Below, one piece after another: positions 57,176 to 64,000 of a stretch of DNA of 64,000 nt. This DNA is from Hanleya hanleyi. Its lineage: Eukaryota > Mollusca > Polyplacophora > Lepidopleurida > Hanleyidae. The notes under the pieces were generated by a model. The model saw only the letters and a list, made by a program, of their open reading frames with translations. It was not told the origin of the DNA and searched no databases. A program made the translations under genes and the position numbers. The DNA is taken from NCBI GenBank assembly GCA_036873755.1, contig JAVTVY010017516.1:1-64000 (forward strand), given 5' to 3'. Position 1 is the stretch's first letter; each line of letters opens with the position of its first letter.

Positions 57176-58200
57176 GGGTCAAATTACTACACATATAAGG
57201 CAAATGGGAAGAGGTGCCGACATACTGACAGAGCCACATGACTTCACAGTATAGTCTTCTGGTTAACGTATTCTAAAGCGCATACCAAGAATCTAACGAT
57301 TCGTGATATGTGTTGTACTCAGGTACGCTTTTATTGTACCTATTCATGTGGCAACCTGGATGACATCACCACACGATCCCTAGCACCGACATAAGCGGTA
57401 TTAGATTCAAATCTAGAGAGCTATGATGGAAATGCTCTGACAACTCGTATATTGGTAATTGGTTAGCTATGTCGCTGTGACTACTCGTACACTGGCAATT
57501 GGTGAGCTGTATCGTCGTCAGATGAAAATGACGGCATTTAACACAAAAGACTATTCTGTAAGGCCTGATGTCGACCCAGCATCAACTTCCCACAATGGCA
57601 ACATATATCGAAGACCAAAAAGCCAATGGTCAACGCATGGATGTGATGACGATAATAGACGATAGATCATTAGGGCATAACGACAGACGTTACGGCATAA
57701 CGACGGGCGTCGACGTGCGTCAAAATGTTTCGATGAATTCGTGCCAATTCCATGGGATATCACGTGATCGTTTAGACCATTCAGAGCTTCTGAATTTTCT
57801 CTCTAGGCCGTTGAAGCGTTGAGATAGGTGGTTGCGGGCGTCACGATGTTACGTCTATGATACCAATAATACTGTTGGCTTACATCCAAAAACGCCCGTA
57901 CATCAGGAAAACAGTCATGGCAACTTATGAAGGGCATAGCCTGCTGCCGCATGAAAAGAAGGGCGATCTCACGCATATGTCCATCAGGAAGACCAAGCGT
58001 CATTTGGAAGAGGATATGAGACTACCACTCACAGAGGCTCTGAAGAATGTGATCAACATGCGAAAACAGTTGTTTTAGGTTATGGTGCCGATACCGTATC
58101 CTGGACTTCCAGAAGACGCTTATGAATGGACCAGAACCAAGGAACGACCATTGAACACGACCAAGTGCGAACATGACCGAGGACTGACGCAACACAAGGA
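57176..58200. other. Short frames, no recognisable gene
   Basis: Frames of 68-84 codons (57459-57665, 57568-57822, 57857-58078) overlap each other. The last ends MRLPLTEALKNVINMRKQLF and has a plausible composition, but no family was recognised and no exon structure is evident. Confidence 0.3.
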
Positions 58201-58214
58201 CAGTTATTCAAAAG

Positions 58215-58367
58215 GCGGCTTCTGATTGGACAAGAGCGAATGGCGAAGATTCAACTTAAATGGTGGCTTCTGATTGGACTATATACGGACAAGAGGATAC
58301 GAGAATTGTAAACACACTCATATCGGCTCTCCTAGCTTCGATGAGTTGTGATTGAGGCTATAATAAA
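58215..58367 (+). promoter_or_regulatory. Promoter-like or LTR-like patch
   Basis: Two copies of GGCTTCTGATTGGAC (58217-58231 and 58265-58279), each with an inverted CCAAT box, then TATATAC at 58280 and AATAAAA at 58362. The order is what a compact promoter or solo LTR would show. No matching second LTR exists in the window. Confidence 0.3.
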
Positions 58368-58535
58368 ATGACTGACATGCAATCCTTGTTGTTGCTCTCT
58401 CATTGAACTAGCCGTTCAGAATAGTGCTTGACATGAGCTACATCCATAAGGCCACATATAGGTGTGTGTGTGGGAGGGGGGCTCTTACTCACTAGCGTTA
58501 GGGCGTCGCTGCGTTGAGACGGGCATTTGGCACAC

Positions 58536-58650
58536 CTCACCAACTCACTCACTCACTGGGAGCTGACTCACTCAATCAACCACTCACTCACTAACTCACT
58601 CATTCGCTCACTCACTCACTCATTCACCCGTTCACCCGTTCGTTCTTCAA
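58536..58650. repeat. ACTC/ATTC simple repeat
   Basis: CACTCACTCACT-rich run with CATTCACCCGTTCACCCGTTCG at the end. Confidence 0.8.
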
Positions 58651-58920
58651 CATGCAATCACTCTGTACCCAGGGGGAGGTAGTTCTATCATAGTAGACAG
58701 AGCCATCATGCTTCACCCACAACACCAGCATTCGTGTCTTCTCTGGACACACTCCAGGGTGTACATGCATCTCCAAGGTGCACTAGTCGCCCCTGTGGGT
58801 TAGTGAATAGGGGTGTATGTAGGCATGTCTCAGGTGCGCACACGAGCAACTCTGCGTTTTCTCTACTACTGATGATTCAAAGATGACGTCACAATCACGT
58901 GGGCATCACCCGAGTCGTAT

Positions 58921-59460
58921 TCTACACCACGAGAACTTCAATGCGAGATCATACACGCTAAATTTGGACCCAGGATGATCTTTAAATCGCTGAAACACAC
59001 ACCTGCGTTACGCCCAAAATGCCCACTTTCGCTACTAGGCCTCGACTGCGCATGCGCATCATAACGTGGCTTCCGATTCAAACCAACTCTAGCGTAATCT
59101 ACATGCCGAGCATTTTATGACGAGAAACTGTGCAACATATTTGGACCTAGTATGGTCCCCAAATCCAACAAACACATTCCTGCGCACCCCTAAAATGTCA
59201 TCTTTCTGTACTACCTCTCCACTGCGCATACATGCATGCTATGGCGTCATTTCCAGACCACAGCACATCCGTCGTCGTCTACATGCTGAGGACTTCAATA
59301 TGACACGCTGCACGCTATATCTTGATCAAGTAGGACTCATCTGCCTCGGTTTTACATGCACCCGAAATACCACCATATACCTCTCGCAAGTCCACGGCCC
59401 GGTTGGGGCCCATATTAGTACACTTAGCCCATTTGATGGAGGCTTTCCCCATTTTTCCGT
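58921..59460. repeat. Diverged tandem repeat, about 180-bp period
   Basis: Three units begin TCTACACCACGAGAACTTCA (58921), TCTACATGCCGAGCATTTTA (59097) and TCTACATGCTGAGGACTTCA (59279). Shared later words are ATATTTGGACC, CACACA/CACATTCCTGCG, CCAAAATG and ACTGCGCAT. The 186-codon plus-strand frame over this stretch is a by-product of the repeat. Confidence 0.75.
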
Positions 59461-59699
59461 ATTCCGCATTTTTGTTTTGTTTCAGGAAAAAAATCCCAGT
59501 TTTGCATGCAATCACCCATCATGTGATCGGCCTCGAGCGCTTCAAGTAGAGACCTTGCTCGACCCCTTAGAACTCGTATTGCCCCACCTAGATTCATTTG
59601 ACTGCGTACCCAGTCCATTTTTTCACATTTTTTCGAGAGAATCTTCGTTTACGCATCCACCCCAGTCAGTCGCGTGAATCCTACCCTTCATACTATCTG

Positions 59700-60358
59700 G
59701 AAGAGAGATCATCTTCTTTCAACGAGGTTGATGATATGTATTGTTGCGTTCAGCAATATTTCAGTTTATTTAGCGACAAACACTTTCAAATTATATCAAA
59801 GAACATTACCAATCTATCAAAAATCTAACAACCAAAGTTATCTAATAACCACATTTCATCACAAATCAATGGTCAAACAATCTCGTATGAGACTTTCTTG
59901 TCCTGTTTGCGGTGCCCTCTGAATGCCAACACCTATCCATATACTTAGCAAAAGGGACCGAGTTCCTTCGTGTAATCCAGACCAGGAAAATCTATAAACT
60001 TTGTAAAGTGATACCACAACACCATCATAATTGCAAAACAACTATATATTTTTTCTTAGATTTCTCAGCGTCCCCCCCCCCCCACCCAGAACACACAGTC
60101 TCTATCGACTCGGTAGAGCCTGCATGGAGGGTGTGACATGTTCAACAATCTCAAGTAACTCACCTCTCTCACCTCTCTGCACAAGGCTGACAGCCTCTCG
60201 CTTCACTGGAACAGACTTTTCACCATTACGCACAACTTCTACTGTCGGCACCTTCTCACGCACTTGAACAGACTGCACCGTCTCTCCAGTCTATGCCATC
60301 TCACCTCCTTCCGTCCCTTACTTCCAACCAGTATAGGATATTGGAGATTTTCCCACAG
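59700..60358. other. No clear gene
   Basis: Overlapping short frames on both strands. Possibly the 3' continuation of the decayed element described next. Confidence 0.3.
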
Positions 60359-60922
60359 TCAGCTCACCTCATGGCACAGTGTCACCACAATCAATCTCCA
60401 TTTGCTCCACACGAGTGTCACCAGCCACAGCAGGGTCATGCCAAACCTGACATCTCCAAAAGAATATGACTTTACAAAGGCCCAAAAGAGTGGCACCGGA
60501 AACATTCGATCGCACGCCCGGGAACAACAATCAGCACTTGGCACTTGTCGACTTTCGGCTGATACATCAAAGCGTCTAGCTGATCCGTGTCCCCCTAACA
60601 AAAACGCTTTTCGCAAATCTCCCTTAAAACTGAATAAGGGTGATCTCCTCAGCTGGATACTCTACACTTTACCAAACTCAATAGAAAAAAATCCACAACA
60701 TCCCCACCATCAATGAAACGTGTTACCCACTGGAGCTTTACTGCAATTCGACGGGCAGACAATGGGGACAATTTCATCGTAAACTCGTCAAAGGCCAAAA
60801 CATCACACCGTAAAACTCGGACGGGAACAGTTTTAGAATTGGACGCCGCGAACCATCCACGGAAATTCGACATTAGTCATAACGCTTCAACTTCTACCTC
60901 TTCTATCGAGACGGACCTCTGA
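60359..60922 (-). pseudogene. Decayed LINE ORF1-like (gag-like) fragment, tentative
   Basis: Minus-strand text SKTVPVRVLRCDVLAFDEFT and MKLSPLSARRIAVKLQW, with a GGD further on and (after stops) RAIECFRCHSFG, follows the layout of LINE ORF1 proteins: a KLSP segment, a GDxxV patch and a CxxC zinc knuckle. Several stops and a missing knuckle His make it a dead fragment. Recognition is weak. Confidence 0.35.
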
Positions 60923-61013
60923 TCGAGAGTATCACTGTTCTTGCTAAGCAGTCACTGTCAATATGCGACACGAAAAGGTATAAGTGTACAGGCAAAACAA
61001 ACAGGTAAATCAG

Positions 61014-61048
<35 letters not shown>
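61014..61048. repeat. (GA)n microsatellite
   Basis: About 17 GA dinucleotides in a row. Confidence 0.97.
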
Positions 61049-61051
<3 letters not shown>

Positions 61052-61957
61052 AAAGCTGAACACCACCCACAAAAAGTGAACTAAGAATATCATGGTAATT
61101 CCACTCACCTTTGTATTCAATGACGAAATACCCATCGGATCATTTCCACGGCATGATAGGAGGAGATTCTGTTGGCTATCAACTCATGATGTCATACTTG
61201 CTATTTTCTGTTCAAGCAGTTCCCAGCTTCTTCACCCTATATAAGACCCGAAGAGTTATTGGGACTGCGGTATTATAGATCTAAACGTCGCTGTCAAAAT
61301 TGTATATATGATTCAGGATTCTGCACGTTTGAAACTGGCCGATTCGAGTATATACTCATAAATTATACGACACACACTGGCAGATATGTATGATATAAAC
61401 TTGTCAACAGTAAAAGCAATCAATATATCTATTACCCCAAATATTCGTAGGACAGCATGCAATCCGTAGTCATCCAGTTCAACAGAGACCGATATACACA
61501 CCATTCCAACTAAACGACTTACGTGTAGGTCAATTAAATACAGCACGCACGCTTTCGCTATTGTTATTTTCATAGTTTATTCCGGCAGTGAATCATAATA
61601 TTGCAATTCAACTTCGGCAACCAGTGTATGCTAACATCTATACTACCGATTTCTTCGCGAATTTCTCAGTCTACGGCCAATGTTAGAAGCCTTGCCGTAA
61701 TCCGCCTAGTTGGAACAGTATATGGCGTGCTCTGTGCTCGTTGAACTGGGATGCATGGTTACCACGTGTACGAAATCTTTCATGGATTGAGTAATGTCAA
61801 TTGAAATTAATGGCGTAGTGGGTATTATGGAGTTTTTATCATGCTTATTGTTCACCAATTTTAAATCAAGATATCTGGCCGTGTGTCTGGTATAATTCAG
61901 GAGTTAATATCCAACCGGTCATTTTCATTTTAAACGTTTTGTATCACTATTACAACA
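61049..61957. other. No gene seen
   Basis: Short frames only; no recognised repeat. Confidence 0.4.
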
Positions 61958-62185
61958 CATGAGTAGTGTGACTAACGTCACAGGACCTACGAAGTAAGGT
62001 GAGGAAGATGACTTGGGGATCCAAGCGTAATGTTATAGGTCACCTAAGTAGGTCAAATTTCATCAGAAGTTAGTCAGCTCAGAGCTTGCTGGTAACAGTT
62101 CCTTAATGCACCTTCATGCCAACATGAGCAGTGTGACTAACGTCACAGGACCTACGAAGTAGGGTAGGCATTACCCTACCATCCA
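61958..62185 (-). repeat. Tandem pair of Helentron-like hairpin ends
   Basis: The end word CATGAG.AGTGTGACTAACG with the following CACAGGACCTACGAAGTA occurs at 61958 and again at 62123. The GCTGGTAACAGTTCC core lies between them. The opposite terminus (CCTACTTCGTAGG) is missing, so these are truncated, end-to-end 3' fragments. Confidence 0.65.
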
Positions 62186-62320
62186 TTCAAAGCCCGTTCA
62201 TTCTCATTCACCAAACGCTATATAGACGATCTTCTCGCTGTGGATAATCGCTATATAAACAAGCTGAGTAGCTAGCAGGTCCTCCGCCAAGTGGCCTGTT
62301 TGAGAGCATACAGCATATAC

Positions 62321-62826
62321 AGGGTTCATGCACAGAAATTCAGATTGAATTCCATGACTTTCCATGACCTTTTATGGACAAATTCCATGACTTTTCCATG
62401 ACCTATCAGAAATTCTCTATGGATAATGGGGGCATCGAGAAAATCAGCCCACAGCCATGATGAGTGAGAAGAGAATTTTCATGGCATTTCTTCTTACACT
62501 GATGCATTTCCTCCTAAGTGCACGCTGGGAGTTTAAGAGAATTCCAAGACCAAAGTTACCTCCCCTGATGCACACTTGATCGCATTCGTGGACCACACGC
62601 AACATTCAGCAGATAGAACATCCGCTGGTCCAGGAAAATCATCTTTTCGGTGAAAAAAATCAAGAGAAATATTGACCTGGCTGACATTTTCAAGTCCCAT
62701 TTATTTTTTCCATGACCTCTCACAAAGTTCAATGACCAGACACAAAATTCCATGACTTTCAAGACCTGGAAAATCAATTTCAAATTCCATGACTTTCCAG
62801 GATTTTCCATGACCGCGGGAACCCTG
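62321..62826. mobile_element. Non-autonomous DNA transposon with CATGACTTTCCATGACC repeats
   Basis: Ends CAGGGTTC and GAACCCTG, flanked by ATATA on both sides (62316-62320 and 62827-62831). Both subterminal regions consist of variants of AATTCCATGACTTTCCATGA. Very similar GGTCATGGAAAATCCTGGAA-type repeats are, from memory, found across fish and invertebrates. 506 bp. Confidence 0.8.
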
Positions 62827-63028
62827 ATATACGCTTCCAATATCTCCTTAAATATAACTTGGAAAGTTGATATGTGTATGTGGAAAGAGACGTTCATCTG
62901 GAATTGTTGAGACAATTTGAGGAGGTTTGGGAAGCAGCAATGGGTAGTGTAACACTGGAATGTAAGTCTGTAGTTGTATATGGATTTGTGGATGGTGAGG
63001 TTCATAAATCGATAAGTGGAATAGATGA
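62827..63028. other. Spacer before satellite
   Basis: About 200 bp, no recognisable feature. Confidence 0.5.
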
Positions 63029-64000
63029 AGATATCGTGTTCACAACACAGATGGGTACAATATGGGTGAGTGAAATCCAAGATGGTCAATGGCAGCCATC
63101 TTGGATTACACACTACCTCAATGAAAATCAATACCAATCGCTGTCTAACTGATGTGAAGCACCGTCTCGAGTTTGAAGTTGATTGGTCAAATTGTTGTCG
63201 AGATATCACGTTCACAAGATCCGAGACAGATGGAATCCAATATCGTCAATGGCAGCCATCTTGGATTATGTACCTCAGTGGAAATCAATACCAATGGCCA
63301 TCTAATTGATGTGAAGCACATTCTCGAGTTTGAAGTCGATTGGTCGAACTGTTCTCGAGATATCGCGTTCACAAGATGTGGGATGGACAGAATCCAATAT
63401 GGTCAATGGCAGCCATCTTGGATTATGTACTTCAGTGAAAACCAATACCAATGGCCGTCTAACTGATGAGAAAAACCTTCCCAAGTCTGAAGTCGATCGG
63501 TCGATTTGTCTTTGAGATATCGTGTTAACAAGATGTGGAACGGAGTGAATCCAATATGGTCCATGGCAGCCATCTTGGATTACGTATCTCAGTGAAAATC
63601 AAAACCAATGGCCGTTTAACTGATGCGAAGCACATTCTCAAGCTTGAAGTGGATTGGTCAAACTGTTGTCGAGATATCGCGTTCACAAGATGTGGGATGG
63701 ACAGAATCCAATATGTTCAATGGCAGCCATCTTGGATTACGTACCTCAGTGAAAATCAATACCAATGGCAGTCTAACTGATGTGAAGAACCTTCCCAAGT
63801 TTGAAGTCGATTGGTTGAATTGTTCTCGAGATATCGCGTTCACAAGATCTGGGACGGATGGAATCCAATATGGTCAATGGCAGCCATCTTGGATTACGTA
63901 CCTCAGTGAAAATCAATACCAATGGCCGTCTGACTGATGTGAAGCACCTTCTCAAGTTTGAAGTCGATTGGTCGAATTGTTCTTGAGATATCGCGTTCAC
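63029..64000. repeat. 157-bp satellite array, open at the window end
   Basis: GGCAGCCATCTTGGATTA begins at 63091, 63251, 63408, 63565, 63722 and 63879, spacings 160, 157, 157, 157 and 157. Units share GAGATATCGCGTTCACAAGA, AATCCAATATGGTCAATGG and CAATACCAATGGC. The first unit is the most diverged, as usual at an array edge. The overlapping 60-100-codon frames on both strands are repeat by-products. Confidence 0.97.

Noticed and set aside
59117..59677. 186-codon plus-strand frame
   Set aside because: Lies across the diverged 180-bp tandem repeats and has no family resemblance.
60264..60716. 150-codon plus-strand frame
   Set aside because: No recognisable domain; it overlaps a minus-strand stretch that better fits a decayed LINE ORF1.
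62556..64000. Many 60-219-codon frames on both strands
   Set aside because: Produced by the 157-bp satellite and the CATGACTTTCC element; both strands are open at once.

Overview
This window looks like AT-rich animal nuclear DNA, probably from a mollusc. There are no bacterial-type operons. The one split gene has GT-AG introns. The one intronless gene is a sperm-type H1 / protamine-like histone ending in a metazoan histone 3' stem-loop. Most of the rest is transposable-element debris of kinds common in lophotrochozoan genomes. The mollusc assignment is an inference from the histone type and the repeat content, not something a single marker proves.

Layout. Positions 1-6883 hold three direct copies of an otherwise unidentified 2.47-kb unit, the third one cut short. 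Positions 8087-25090 are one Ty3/Gypsy-type LTR retrotransposon with gag, protease, reverse transcriptase, RNase H, integrase and an extra third ORF with two C2H2 zinc fingers. All its reading frames are broken. Its 5' LTR was split by a 4.9-kb block of nested elements (a LINE RNase H remnant, an unidentified ORF present in inverted duplicate, and a Helentron-like element), which replaced the stretch holding the LTR TATA box. Positions 25.1-36 kb carry a near-perfect 101-bp-arm hairpin element, several dispersed repeats, two more Helentron-like copies, a 30-bp minisatellite and a MITE.

Positions 37.7-41.8 kb on the minus strand carry the one clear conserved housekeeping gene, PAIP2 (poly(A)-binding-protein-interacting protein 2). 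It has three coding exons (124 residues), and intron 2 hosts a DNA transposon. Positions 43-51.2 kb are again MITEs and a 1.8-kb foldback element. The foldback holds a broken integrase-type transposase fragment and, in one arm only, a piece of a second transposase. Positions 51.4-52.2 kb on the minus strand hold the complete H1-like gene with TATA-like box, stem-loop and downstream purine element. Positions 52.8-64 kb are MITEs with readable target-site duplications, a CRE-palindrome-rich stretch, diverged ~180-bp tandem repeats, a decayed possible LINE ORF1, and a 157-bp satellite running off the end.

Only PAIP2 and the H1-like gene look like intact host genes. PAIP2 restrains translation by binding poly(A)-binding protein, and the H1-like protein packages chromatin. 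They sit 10 kb apart on the same strand with no sign of functional linkage. The retroelement genes once formed a single replicating unit, now defective. All coordinates were read by eye, and repeat boundaries may be off by a few bases.
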